Source: Betaproteobacteria bacterium UKL13-2 | Lineage (GTDB): Bacteria; Pseudomonadota; Gammaproteobacteria; Burkholderiales; Usitatibacteraceae | Direction of reading: 5' to 3' | Assembly (NCBI GenBank): GCA_001602455.1 | Contig: CP012157.1 | Span: 1,607,733-1,671,732 of the forward strand | DNA length: 64,000 nucleotides | In this document: positions 18,643 through 27,489 of the stretch, piece by piece | Position numbering within the stretch: position 1 is the stretch's first letter | Layout: the number at the start of each line of letters is the position of its first letter | Program-made: the position numbers and the translations under genes | Notes under the pieces: model-generated | Databases searched by the model: none | Seen by the model: only the letters and a program-made list of their open reading frames with translations | What the model was told of the DNA's origin: nothing

Positions 18643-18685
18643 AGACGGGAGGGACCAAGGCGACGCATGACGGTTGGTGCTGCCG

Positions 18686-19294
18686 TTAGAACCCGCCTGT
18701 CTCAAGCCAGGCCTGCACTTGATCGAGTCGGTCGGCTCCCCAGAAGGGTTCGCCATCAACGATGATGTAGGGCGAACCAAAAACGCCTTTCAGTAGCGAC
18801 GCGTCGACCTCGCGTTTGAGGCGATCCTTGACGACGGGATCACTGATTGCGGCAAGTATTTCGTCGCGATCCAATCCTGCGTGAGCGGCGAGTTCGGCGA
18901 CCTTCTCTGCGCCAGAGATATCGATACCCTGCGCAAAATAGGTGGCAAAACACGTCATGGCGAAACGATGTGCTTGTAGCGGGTCTCGGTCATCGATCCA
19001 GTAGAAGGCTCGCGCGGCGTTTTGTGTGCCGATGGGAAATGGATCGGGTTGTTGGAATGGCACTCCCATAAATCGGGCGGTACGCCGGAAATCGCGTTCG
19101 GCGTAGGTGCCCTTCAATGGCTGCGAGATCAGCGGCGAATTACCGCTGGCTTTGAAGGCTGGCCCGAGTAGGATGGGCCGCCACTTGACCCGCCGTTCGT
19201 ATTTGGCGCCGATCGCATTGATGCGCGTTGCGGCAAGGTAGCCATAGGGCGAAGAAAAGTCGAAGTAAAAGTCGATGGGGCCGGTTGTGGGCAT
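18686..19294 (-). CDS. 2-hydroxychromene-2-carboxylate isomerase / DsbA-family (kappa-GST-like) protein
   Basis: A 202-residue thioredoxin-fold protein. The opening, IDFYFDFSSPYGYLAATRI, is the family hallmark: a Ser takes the place of the redox cysteine, so glutathione-dependent isomerase rather than disulfide chemistry is expected. The C-terminal block GVFGSPYIIVDGEPFWGADRLDQV is also typical. The true substrate is unknown, as most such genes lie outside naphthalene operons. The ATG at 19294 is preferred over the longer frame, as family proteins begin a few residues before IDFYFD. It lies behind the rne terminator and thus has its own promoter. Confidence 0.85.
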   Translation of the reverse strand: MPTTGPIDFYFDFSSPYGYLAATRINAIGAKYERRVKWRPILLGPAFKASGNSPLISQPLKGTYAERDFRRTARFMGVPFQQPDPFPIGTQNAARAFYWIDDRDPLQAHRFAMTCFATYFAQGIDISGAEKVAELAAHAGLDRDEILAAISDPVVKDRLKREVDASLLKGVFGSPYIIVDGEPFWGADRLDQVQAWLETGGF

Positions 19295-19313
19295 CGTGGC
19301 GCTCCTTGGAAAA

Positions 19314-19342
19314 AACAAAGCCGCTCATTGAGCGGCTTTGTT
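19314..19342 (-). terminator. Rho-independent terminator of rne
   Basis: A perfect palindrome, AACAAAGCCGCTC/GAGCGGCTTTGTT with a short ATT loop, followed on the minus strand by TTTT. It lies 12 bp beyond the rne stop. Confidence 0.85.
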
Positions 19343-19354
19343 GGGTGTTGAAGA

Positions 19355-22132
19355 TTATGCCTGTGGCGGTAATTCGGCTTTTGTTTCTACCACTTGCAGC
19401 GGTTCGTTCACGACGGTGCGTTCACGACGCGGACGTGGTGTGCTACGGCGCTGCGGCTCAATGACGGCGAGCGTGGCTTGCTGAACGCTGGTTGCCGCCG
19501 CTTTGCCGGCGTCGGTTTCGATGAACACCAGCGGCTCTTGTCCGGCGGTATCGCGTTCCCGCCGTGGGCGTGGTTGGCTGCGAACGGGCGACACGTTGGG
19601 TATTTGGTCCACCGGTGCGCGGGGTGCCGTCGCTGAACTGTAGACCGTTGCCGCTGGCGCGGGAGCAGTGGCAGCGGAAGGCGCAGCGGGAGGGGTAGCG
19701 GGAGGGGCAGCGGGAGGGGCAGCGGTCGGTGCGCTCACCATGGCCGGGATTGCAGCCACAACCGGCTGCTGCACGGGCACCGGCGCCACCGGTGTGGACA
19801 TTGCCGGCGGCGACAACTCAGGTGCGTTGGCCGGCATTGCCGGTGCATCGTTTTGTGTCACAACGGCACCGTCTTGCGGTGCGCCTGTGTTGCGATTGTC
19901 ACCTAGCTCACGTCCACCGCGACCACGTCCACCTCGGCCACGACGACGGCGGCTACGGCCTTCACCATCTTCGCTCGTCTCTGGTGGCCGTGCTTCCAAG
20001 GCAGGGCGTGGTTGCTGGTTGCGTGGCGGTGGCGCTGATGCTTGCTCTGGTGCCCCGCCGGTGGCGGTGGCGATGACTGCCTCATCCGGTTTGTTCTGGC
20101 GTGGTGGTTGGTTGCGTTCGCCGCCGCTATTGCCCCCCTTGGGCGGACGATCACCGCGGGGTTCGTTGCGACCCTCATTGCGACCCTCCGCACGTTTGCC
20201 GTCTTTACGTTCGCCTTTGTTGCCGCGATCATTACGATCACTACGGTTACGCGCACCCCGGTCGTTGCGCTCACCACCACGATTGTTGCGGTCACCGCGT
20301 CCTTCACGGTTGCCGTCTCGCGCGTTTTTGGCACCTTTATTGGCGTCGGTTTCAGTCGTCGGCGCGGTGACTGTTGGCACACTATCGCCGCCGAATAAGC
20401 CGACAAAACGCTTCCAAAGCGATGGTGCTGGCGTTGCCGCTTTTGCCGACGCCGACTGCAACGGCGTGCGTGCTGCTTGCCGATCTTCGCGTGCAATCGG
20501 CTCAGATGACATCGGTGCTGGTTGGTCGGGGGTAATGCCCTTGACCACTGGCTCCGGGCGAGCTGGTTTTGCCTCGGCTGCAGTTGGCAGCTTCATGGCG
20601 AGTTCATCGACTGGCTTGTTGACTAACTCGTAGGATGCTTTGGCCACGTCGAGTTTTTCGGAATCGTGACGCAGACGTTCGATTTCGTAGTTGGGTGTCT
20701 CGATGTGGACATTGGGAATCAGCAACACATTTACCTTGAAGCGCACTTCAATGGCGTGGATGTCTTGGCGCTTTTCATTCAAGAGGAAGGTGGCGACGTC
20801 GACCGGCACTTGGCAATGCACCGCCACCGTGCTTTCTTTCATCGCCTCTTCCTGAATGATGCGCAACACGTGCAGTGCTGAAGAAGCGGTATCACGAATG
20901 TGTCCGACACCGTGGCAACGCGGGCACGGGATGTAGCTGGATTCTGAGAGGGCGGGCTGCAGACGCTGGCGCGACAATTCCATCAACCCAAAACGCGAAA
21001 TCTTGCCGGTTTGTACACGCGCACGATCATGCTTGAGCGCATCGCGCAGGCGATTTTCAACTTCGCGTTGGTTCTTGCTCGATTCCATGTCAATGAAATC
21101 GATGACCACCAGACCGCCCAAATCACGCAGGCGAAGCTGGCGCGCAATTTCGTCTGCCGCTTCGCAGTTGGTGCGAAACGCGGTCTCCTCAATGTCATGT
21201 CCTTTGGTGGCACGCGCGGAGTTGACGTCGACCGAGACCAAGGCTTCGGTATGGTCGATGATGATGGCGCCACCGGAGGGCAACGATACATCGCGGCGAT
21301 AAGCCGTCTCGATCTGGTGTTCGATTTGGAAGCGCGAAAACAGGGGAACGTCGTCTTTGTACAGCTTGACCTTGCTGACATTCGACGGCATCACCGTCGA
21401 CATAAACGACTGGGCCTGCTCAAAAATTTCTTGGGTATCGACGAGGATTTCGCCGACATCCGGCTGGAACAGATCGCGGATCGCACGTACCACCAAGCTC
21501 GACTCGAGATAAATGAGTTCCGGCCCTTTTACTTCGCGGCCCGCGCCTTCAATGGCTTCCCAGAGTTGCACCAGATAATTCATGTCCCACTGTAGCTCTT
21601 CGGCATTACGACCGATACCGGCTGTACGGGCAATGATCGACATGCCTTCCGGCACTTGTAATTGGTCGAGCGTCTCTCGTAATTCGGCACGGTCTTCGCC
21701 TTCGACACGTCGTGATACGCCGCCGCCGCGTGGATTATTCGGCATCAGTACCAAATAACGGCCAGCCAGCGAGATGTAGGTGGTGAGCGCCGCGCCTTTG
21801 TTGCCGCGTTCGTCTTTTTCGACTTGAACGAGCAGCTCTTGCCCGACGCGCAGGTTTTGCGCGATCTTGCCGCGTGTGCCTTCGCCGTCTTCACCTTGTA
21901 CGTACTCCCGCGTTAGTTCCTTGAACGGCAGGAACCCATGGCGCTCCGAGCCGTAGTCAACGAAAATGGCTTCGAGCGATGGCTCGACGCGGGTGACTTT
22001 CGCCTTGTAGATGTTCGACTTACGCTGCTCTTGGCCCGCGTGTTCGATATCGAGATCGACGAGTTTCTGGCCGTCGACAATTGCAACACGGAGCTCTTCG
22101 GCTTGGGTTGCGTTGAATAACATGCGTTTCAT
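19355..22132 (-). CDS. rne: Ribonuclease E
   Basis: A 925-residue endonuclease that starts mRNA decay and matures rRNA and tRNA. The N-terminal half has the S1 RNA-binding domain (KSNIYKAKVTRVEPSLEAIF, about 38-120), the 5' sensor and the DNase I-like domain with metal-binding aspartates (VDVNSARATKG and LVVIDFIDM, about 300-350), and the zinc-link CPRCHG near 400. The C-terminal half is disordered: an Arg/Gly/Asp/Asn-rich stretch for RNA binding, then Pro/Ala-rich sequence partly encoded by 12-bp tandem repeats (about 19687-19722), and a last conserved-looking segment with RPRRER boxes that may dock degradosome partners. It runs divergently from rluC, as in many proteobacteria. Confidence 0.97.
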   Translation of the reverse strand: MKRMLFNATQAEELRVAIVDGQKLVDLDIEHAGQEQRKSNIYKAKVTRVEPSLEAIFVDYGSERHGFLPFKELTREYVQGEDGEGTRGKIAQNLRVGQELLVQVEKDERGNKGAALTTYISLAGRYLVLMPNNPRGGGVSRRVEGEDRAELRETLDQLQVPEGMSIIARTAGIGRNAEELQWDMNYLVQLWEAIEGAGREVKGPELIYLESSLVVRAIRDLFQPDVGEILVDTQEIFEQAQSFMSTVMPSNVSKVKLYKDDVPLFSRFQIEHQIETAYRRDVSLPSGGAIIIDHTEALVSVDVNSARATKGHDIEETAFRTNCEAADEIARQLRLRDLGGLVVIDFIDMESSKNQREVENRLRDALKHDRARVQTGKISRFGLMELSRQRLQPALSESSYIPCPRCHGVGHIRDTASSALHVLRIIQEEAMKESTVAVHCQVPVDVATFLLNEKRQDIHAIEVRFKVNVLLIPNVHIETPNYEIERLRHDSEKLDVAKASYELVNKPVDELAMKLPTAAEAKPARPEPVVKGITPDQPAPMSSEPIAREDRQAARTPLQSASAKAATPAPSLWKRFVGLFGGDSVPTVTAPTTETDANKGAKNARDGNREGRGDRNNRGGERNDRGARNRSDRNDRGNKGERKDGKRAEGRNEGRNEPRGDRPPKGGNSGGERNQPPRQNKPDEAVIATATGGAPEQASAPPPRNQQPRPALEARPPETSEDGEGRSRRRRGRGGRGRGGRELGDNRNTGAPQDGAVVTQNDAPAMPANAPELSPPAMSTPVAPVPVQQPVVAAIPAMVSAPTAAPPAAPPATPPAAPSAATAPAPAATVYSSATAPRAPVDQIPNVSPVRSQPRPRRERDTAGQEPLVFIETDAGKAAATSVQQATLAVIEPQRRSTPRPRRERTVVNEPLQVVETKAELPPQA

Positions 22133-22896
22133 TTTTTAATCCTTCGTGCGCGCCTGATCTGGGCGTTGACGAAAGGGGGCGCATGGAAACGAGCTGCAAA
22201 CCCAACATAACGACCATACCAGTCGTTAGCCGGGGGCGGCAACTGAAGGACACTAGCCCCGCTCGCCGTCACCGGCGCGGCTCAAGGTTCGGCTCAAGGC
22301 TCGGCTCAAGGCTCGGCTACAGGCTCGGCTACAGGCGCGTCAAACCAGCGCAAGGTGCACATATCACCAACGCTGGAAGCCGTACGACGCAGGTATTGAT
22401 TGCGTGGTCGGGCTCGATTCCAATATTTACAATATCTAGAAAGCGATTTTTCACTTGTGGCAGGGTGTAGCGCGCCAATCACTCGGCGGTGTCGTTTCAG
22501 TTTTTGGTACCTGTGAGGGATCGCCGTCAGCGATCGCATCTCAAATACCGCTAAATTCGTTTCAATTGCGTCGCCGCTTTCGTCGTCCTTGAATCTTTGG
22601 ATTCCAGGCCCGATTCGCGTGCGTTGTTATGTTGCATTTCGTTTACTATCGCTACTTACCAAGCAATGCTTGCGGTGAGCGAAAACGACCGGCGTTTTCC
22701 GCATCGTGCAGCAGGATCTGTAACGCAGGCAGTAGATTTAATAAACTGCGCGGGAAACGGGTCTCGCCGGACAATTCGGTGATTTCTTTACAGGGTAGAC
22801 GCCAGTGACGACGACGATAGGACTTGCCTTACATCGTCCGCCGTCAAAAAACGATAAGACCTGCTTGTAAATCAACGAGATACCAGTATAACGCAA
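22133..22896. other. Long rne-rluC divergent spacer (rne leader)
   Basis: 764 bp without a supported gene. In other bacteria rne has a long 5' leader through which RNase E controls its own mRNA, so much of this is probably rne leader plus the two promoters. It contains the 22279-22338 tandem array. I did not find a tRNA or small-RNA gene. Confidence 0.6.
22279..22338 (+). repeat. 12-bp tandem repeat, five units
   Basis: Units GGCTCAAGGTTC, GGCTCAAGGCTC (twice) and GGCTACAGGCTC, then GGCTACAGGCGC, within the presumed rne leader. Confidence 0.9.
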
Positions 22897-23958
22897 ATGC
22901 CTTTGGCCACAAAACCTTCCCTGCTAGGACGCGTCTCCATCGATGTTGCGGCGGACGCCCCGCGGGTTGAGCAAGTCATCATTGACGACAACCACGCAGG
23001 TCAGCGAATCGACAACTTTTTGCTTGGTCGCCTCAAAGGCGTGCCGAAGAGTCACGTCTATCGCATCCTTCGGTCTGGCGAGGTACGGGTCAACAAGGGA
23101 CGAATCGATCAAACCTATCGATTGGCACTTGGCGATGTGGTTCGCGTTCCCCCCGTAAAAATCGCGCCAGTACAAAAGCCTAGCAATGACGGCCATCTCC
23201 AGACAAAAATGCTTGGAAAAGGTCTCCCTGCTTGGCGAATTGTTTTTGAAGATGATGCGCTTCTCGCCATCGATAAACCTGCGGGTATGGCGGTACATGG
23301 CGGTAGCGGAATCAACGTAGGCGTGATCGAAGCGATGCGACAGTCGCGACCGGACGCTAAATTCTTGGAGCTTGTGCATCGACTTGATCGTGAAACATCT
23401 GGTGTGTTACTGATCGCCAAAAGGCGTAGCGCCCTGACCGGAATGCACGCGATGTTGCGTGGCGAGGGTAATGCAGTGGAGGGCGCTTCTGGTCGAATCA
23501 AAAAACACTACTACGCACTTGTGGATGGCGCTTGGCCCGAGCGACGAAAAAGTGTACGCATTAAACTGGCTAAATACGTCACAAAGGAGGGTGAGCGGCG
23601 AGTCGCTGTCGATGAGGATGACGGGCAGGAATCACACACGATTTTTACGCGGGTCGAACAATTCTCCGGCGCCACACTACTGGATTGCGATATCCGCACT
23701 GGTCGTACCCACCAGATACGTGTTCATTTGGCGAGCCTTGGCTATCCGATCATCGGCGACGATAAGTACGGGAATTTCGCACTGAATAAATATGCTGCCC
23801 AAGCGAAGAACGGCGGATTAAAACGTATGTTCCTGCACGCGCACTCGATCGCGTTTACACATCCAACGACGTCGGCGAACACTGAAATCGTCGCACCCTT
23901 ATCGCCGGATCTGTCCAAGTATTTGGACTTTCGCCGTTTGGCGGGCAAACCAAAATAG
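22897..23958 (+). CDS. rluC: 23S rRNA pseudouridine synthase RluC
   Basis: 353 residues. An S4 RNA-binding domain (GQRIDNFLLGRLKGVPKSHVY to RVNKGRI, about 31-75) is followed by the RluA-family catalytic domain with the active aspartate in HRLDRETSGVLL (about 155) and the RTHQIRVHLASLGYPIIGDDKYG block. It converts uridines 955, 2504 and 2580 (E. coli numbering) of 23S rRNA. The position opposite rne matches E. coli and Burkholderia. The HAD phosphatase gene follows after 1 bp. Confidence 0.93.
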   Translation: MPLATKPSLLGRVSIDVAADAPRVEQVIIDDNHAGQRIDNFLLGRLKGVPKSHVYRILRSGEVRVNKGRIDQTYRLALGDVVRVPPVKIAPVQKPSNDGHLQTKMLGKGLPAWRIVFEDDALLAIDKPAGMAVHGGSGINVGVIEAMRQSRPDAKFLELVHRLDRETSGVLLIAKRRSALTGMHAMLRGEGNAVEGASGRIKKHYYALVDGAWPERRKSVRIKLAKYVTKEGERRVAVDEDDGQESHTIFTRVEQFSGATLLDCDIRTGRTHQIRVHLASLGYPIIGDDKYGNFALNKYAAQAKNGGLKRMFLHAHSIAFTHPTTSANTEIVAPLSPDLSKYLDFRRLAGKPK

Positions 23959-23959
23959 G

Positions 23960-24616
23960 ATGATGATGAAGTATCGATTAGTTGTCTTTGACTGGGACGG
24001 CACTGTCATGGATTCGACCAGCTTGATTGCCGAATGTATTCAATTTGCAGCGCGCGATTGCGACCTCTCGCCCCCATCGACGGAAGCAGCTAAACATATC
24101 ATCGGTCTGGGCATACGTGACTCGGTGCGTTTCTTGTTTCCGAATCTCAGCGACGCGGGGTTGGATATGTTTGCCGAGCGATACCGCCATCACTACCTCC
24201 CGCGCGATGGCGAAGTGCGGCTGTATGAAGGTATTGAAAACGTACTTCGTTTGCTTGCTCACGACGAGCGTTTCTTAGCGGTTGCCACCGGCAAGCCCCG
24301 GCGCGGACTCGAGCGCGCTTTCGATCAGTGCGAACTCAGGCCGTTCTTTCATTACACGCGATGTGCAGATGAGGGCTGGCCAAAACCCCACCCAGATATG
24401 CTTGAAAAACTGATCAGCGCGACCGGTGTCAACCCATCTGAAACGCTGATGATCGGGGATACCACACACGATTTAGAGATGGCCGCGGCAGCAGGATGTC
24501 ATGGACTTGCCGTCAGTTATGGCGCACACCCGATAAACGTCCTAAGGACGGCCCCGCATCAGGCGGTTGTTCACACCGTCGAGGAGCTAGGTGAATGGCT
24601 GAAACAGAACGCCTAA
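23960..24616 (+). CDS. HAD-family phosphatase (phosphoglycolate phosphatase-like)
   Basis: A 218-residue haloacid dehalogenase hydrolase. Motif I is VVFDWDGTVMDST (nucleophile Asp, about residue 11), motif II is VATGKPRRGL, and the end has Lys in WPKPHPDM and the acidic motif MIGDTTHDLEMA. In this position next to rluC, betaproteobacteria regularly carry such a phosphatase. The substrate is unknown; a Gph-like or GMP/5'-nucleotidase role is possible. The start is ATG ATG ATG; the first or third could be used. It overlaps the Rieske gene by 22 bp. Confidence 0.88.
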   Translation: MMMKYRLVVFDWDGTVMDSTSLIAECIQFAARDCDLSPPSTEAAKHIIGLGIRDSVRFLFPNLSDAGLDMFAERYRHHYLPRDGEVRLYEGIENVLRLLAHDERFLAVATGKPRRGLERAFDQCELRPFFHYTRCADEGWPKPHPDMLEKLISATGVNPSETLMIGDTTHDLEMAAAAGCHGLAVSYGAHPINVLRTAPHQAVVHTVEELGEWLKQNA

Positions 24617-24954
24617 TCTGCGCACGCGAGTCACTCACCGATGGTGGCCGCGCATCGCGTTTTGTTATTGAGTTAGATGGCCAACGGTTGTCGGCATTCG
24701 TCGTTGCATTCGATGGCGGTATTCATGCATATGTCAACTCCTGTCCGCACCGCGGCACTGAGCTGGACTGGCAAGCGGGGGATGTGTTCGATGAATCAGG
24801 TCGATACCTCGTTTGTGCAACTCATGGCGCGCTCTTCGAGCCAGATACGGGGCGATGCGTGGGTGGACCTTGCCAAGGTGCGCGACTGACCAAGATTGCG
24901 GTTGATGCTCAAGATGAAGGCGTATTCCTGCGCACAGCCCGCCTGATAACCTGA
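24595..24954 (+). CDS. Rieske [2Fe-2S] ferredoxin-like protein
   Basis: A 119-residue single-domain Rieske protein. The cluster ligands are visible as CPHRG (about residues 44-48) and CATHGALF (about 66-73). There is no signal or membrane anchor, so it is cytoplasmic and resembles NirD or dioxygenase ferredoxins. The 22-bp overlap with the phosphatase gene indicates a shared operon rluC-HAD-Rieske. Its electron partner is not known. Its end runs into the REP-like repeat at 24949. Confidence 0.9.
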   Translation: MAETERLICARESLTDGGRASRFVIELDGQRLSAFVVAFDGGIHAYVNSCPHRGTELDWQAGDVFDESGRYLVCATHGALFEPDTGRCVGGPCQGARLTKIAVDAQDEGVFLRTARLIT

Positions 24955-25018
24955 ATACCTCATGGGGCGCCCACTCCCCCGCTATCGAATGCGCCCCGAT
25001 GAAATGTTGGGGCTAGCG
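24949..25018. repeat. REP-like palindromic repeat, copy 1
   Basis: An inverted pair: TCATGGGGCGC and GCGCCCCGATGA face each other around CCCGCTATCGAAT. It overlaps the ends of the convergent Rieske and metallophosphoesterase genes and could act as a bidirectional terminator. The right half aligns with the copies at 26684, 37340 and 59784 (reversed). Confidence 0.75.
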
Positions 25019-26479
25019 AATGAGGCCTTTTTTGTCGCAAAGCACTTTCAGATCCCGAAGCTGGCAAGTCGTGAGCGGCTTGCCATCGCGGTCAAATGCG
25101 TTAAGCACCCATTCATTGTTGTGACGCTCCATCATGAGCAAACCGAAAAGGTTGCTGTGCGTGATTGACTCAACAGTGACGCCCTCTGCTGGCGATGTGC
25201 CAGGCGGTAGCGGGTCTGGGATAGCCCTGTCGAGGCTGGTGCCGCCATGTCCCGCGATGATGGTGGCGGGGTGTTCAGAGCGATAACTCATCGCTTCAAA
25301 AACGTGTGAATGTCCGTGAAATGTGGCGGTAATGCCTTTGGGAAAATAGGCGAGTCCGTTGAGTGACTTCATTGTCGTGAGAAGCGGCTTATTGCCTTTG
25401 AACAGCTCTCCCTTTGAACCTGCTGCGACGCCTAGGACGGGGTGATGGCTGACGAAGAAACTGTTGACGCCTTCCTTGTTGGCAAGGTCTGCGACCTTTC
25501 TGAATTGCTCTTGATAGGTTTCAAACTTAAAAATGTCGCTCGGCCGATTGCGGTTGATTTCAGCGTGGCCGGCAGTCGATGAGTCAAATATGATGAATTG
25601 GGACCGTGCGCCAATTGGCACTGCATAGGGTGCAGAATAATTGCTCGGTCGATCTTGTGAGGGATCGCTGCAAGCACGATTTTGGCTGTAACGATCGGGG
25701 TCAAGGAAACGAAACCAGCCTTGTCCCGCGCGTTCGCACTCTTCATGATTTCCGCGCACCATCACCCACGGTGCTGATTTGAGCAGTGAATCGGCCGGTG
25801 TGAAGAAGTCTGCATCCCAAGCGTCCCATCCATAGCCCCACGGGCTGTTCTGGCATCTTGGTTCGGACGCAGGACAGGGACTTTCACGATAATGAAAGTC
25901 ACCTAAGTGTAGGACAAGTTCAGGCTTCATCGTCGCGCCAAGCGCGGCAACCTTTGCAAACGGCCACTCGTTGGGGTCATTGCAGGCCTGCCATGCAGTT
26001 GCACTCATGCGACAGCCAGTATCGCCAATGATCAAAATACGTTCCGGGTCGCGTTTTGGTATTGGTAGCGTCCTACCTGCGATCACCGCGGTCTTCGTCT
26101 GTGCTGGTAGCCGAAACTCGCAGCTTGTCACCGGGAAAGTGGCCGGAAAGACGAAAGGTGATGCGATTTCTCGCCGCGGGGGGCTCGCTGTTGCTGCGGC
26201 GCGAAGCGACATTGGTAAAACGTTGCCGTCGACCATGATTTCAGGACAATTTTTTGCGGCGGTGATGACGCGCGCAGTATTGTTTCCGTAACCGACGACC
26301 ACCCATGCCGCCCGAATACCATCGTCGAGCAACTTTGGTGGCTGATCTATGCTTTGACACCCGGCCAACACAGATGTGCAGAGCGCCACGATGATGCCTT
26401 GGTGGAATGTGCGAAGGGGGCGGGGAAAATCGTTGGTGTTTTTCAAGGTGTAACTTTCGTTTGTCGTCAGATTTTGCAT
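25013..26479 (-). CDS. Calcineurin-like metallophosphoesterase, lipoprotein
   Basis: About 488 residues. The lipoprotein signal has the lipobox VLAGCQS near residue 40. The metal-ligand motifs stand in order: GDTGCR, LGDFHYRE, GNHEEC, VSHHPVLG and FHGHSHVFEA, as in purple-acid-phosphatase-like esterases. The substrate is unknown; a periplasmic phosphatase is likely. In related betaproteobacteria this slot between the Rieske and rsmI-like genes often holds an S49 peptidase (sppA), so this gene may be a replacement. REP-like repeats lie on both sides. The ATG at 26479 gives a reasonable signal peptide. Confidence 0.8.
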   Translation of the reverse strand: MQNLTTNESYTLKNTNDFPRPLRTFHQGIIVALCTSVLAGCQSIDQPPKLLDDGIRAAWVVVGYGNNTARVITAAKNCPEIMVDGNVLPMSLRAAATASPPRREIASPFVFPATFPVTSCEFRLPAQTKTAVIAGRTLPIPKRDPERILIIGDTGCRMSATAWQACNDPNEWPFAKVAALGATMKPELVLHLGDFHYRESPCPASEPRCQNSPWGYGWDAWDADFFTPADSLLKSAPWVMVRGNHEECERAGQGWFRFLDPDRYSQNRACSDPSQDRPSNYSAPYAVPIGARSQFIIFDSSTAGHAEINRNRPSDIFKFETYQEQFRKVADLANKEGVNSFFVSHHPVLGVAAGSKGELFKGNKPLLTTMKSLNGLAYFPKGITATFHGHSHVFEAMSYRSEHPATIIAGHGGTSLDRAIPDPLPPGTSPAEGVTVESITHSNLFGLLMMERHNNEWVLNAFDRDGKPLTTCQLRDLKVLCDKKGLIR

Positions 26480-26482
26480 GAA

Positions 26483-26520
26483 CTCGCCTGAATATTTCAT
26501 GGGTCGCCCGCCGCATCGAA
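26483..26520 (-). repeat. REP-like repeat, half copy
   Basis: CGCCTGAATATTTCATGGG just upstream of the metallophosphoesterase start, in the orientation of the 59784 copy. Confidence 0.6.
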
Positions 26521-26683
26521 GCACGTTGCCTCTGAACGCTCGGCAAACGATTTCGGATGGTTTCTCTTTTGCCGTGGATGCGCGCGATAGGTTTGTTCTC
26601 GGGCGATTGGACGGCTCGTCTCGCCCCTCCTTTCAGATACATTTGGCATACACGGCTCGCTATGCTGCGGTCAGTCAGGCAAA

Positions 26684-26740
26684 AAATCACTCGCCCACGC
26701 ACCCAATTTCGACCGCGTCCCCATGAAATGTTCGGGCTAA
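26684..26740 (+). repeat. REP-like repeat, copy 2
   Basis: Full-length copy (AATCACTCGCCCAC to CCATGAAATGTTCGGGCTA) between the end of the RsmI-like gene and the start of the metallophosphoesterase. Confidence 0.75.
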
Positions 26741-26742
26741 TC

Positions 26743-27489
26743 CTAACGTGCTAGGAAGAGAAATAGGGTAGGTAACTTGTCAATTGGCGCATTTATTTTT
26801 TTCCATGAGATCATCGGAAGTGTCGTTACTTTTTCGTGTGGTCCAGTCAGATCGGTCGCAACACAAAGGCTGGTGTTTGCAGACAATGCCTGAATCATGT
26901 CAGCGAACATCGCGGCATTGCGGTAAGGCGTTTCGATGAAAATTTGCGTCATTTGTTTCTGTCGCGATTCCTTTTCCAAGAGCTGGAGGCTACGAATGCG
27001 CTCGGATTTGTCCTGCGGTAAATAGCCGTGAAAGGCAAAGCGTTGACCATTTAAGCCACTCGCCATCAGGCCCAAAAGTAGTGAGGAGGGGCCCACAAGC
27101 GGCACGACGCGCACGCCAGCAGCATGGGCTGCTGCAACCACGATTGCGCCGGGGTCAGCCACGGCAGGAGCGCCCGCCTCGGAGACGAGTCCAACATCAT
27201 GCCCATCGAGCAGCGGCTGGATCAATTGATCGGTATTGATGGTTGCAGCGTGTTTATTGATCTCAGCAATCGAAATCTCTGCCAAGGGGCGGGTTGCACC
27301 GATTGACTTCAAAAATGCCCGCGCCGTCTTCGCGTTTTCGGCAACATAGTGGGAGAGCGCGAGCGCTTGTGAAACGACTTTGGGGGGGAAAACCGCTGTT
27401 GTGTCATCGGCAGCGCCATCGCTCAGGTGTGTAGGGATAAGGTAGAGCGTTCCTTTGGCTGACTCGGCATTCGGGACTTGAGTGCTCAT
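26743..27489 (-). CDS. Tetrapyrrole-methylase-fold SAM methyltransferase, RsmI-like
   Basis: A 248-residue protein of the RsmI/CbiF fold. Visible blocks: GTLYLIPTHLSD, GLVSEAGAPAVADPG (SAM site), PLVGPSSLLLGLMASGLNGQRFAFHGYLP and FIETPYRNAAMF, all characteristic of RsmI, which methylates the ribose of C1402 in 16S rRNA. It lacks the long C-terminal domain of canonical RsmI, and betaproteobacteria usually carry a separate full-length rsmI; this short paralogue travels with maf and yceD. The exact rRNA target is therefore uncertain. The start overlaps the maf stop by 4 bp. Confidence 0.85.
   Translation of the reverse strand: MSTQVPNAESAKGTLYLIPTHLSDGAADDTTAVFPPKVVSQALALSHYVAENAKTARAFLKSIGATRPLAEISIAEINKHAATINTDQLIQPLLDGHDVGLVSEAGAPAVADPGAIVVAAAHAAGVRVVPLVGPSSLLLGLMASGLNGQRFAFHGYLPQDKSERIRSLQLLEKESRQKQMTQIFIETPYRNAAMFADMIQALSANTSLCVATDLTGPHEKVTTLPMISWKKINAPIDKLPTLFLFLAR

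Noticed and set aside
19668-20633. Plus-strand 321-codon frame
   Set aside because: Antisense to the low-complexity C-terminal half of rne.
22133-22896. tRNA or small RNA gene in the rne spacer
   Set aside because: No cloverleaf-like sequence or T-loop motif was seen; the whole window showed none that I could support.
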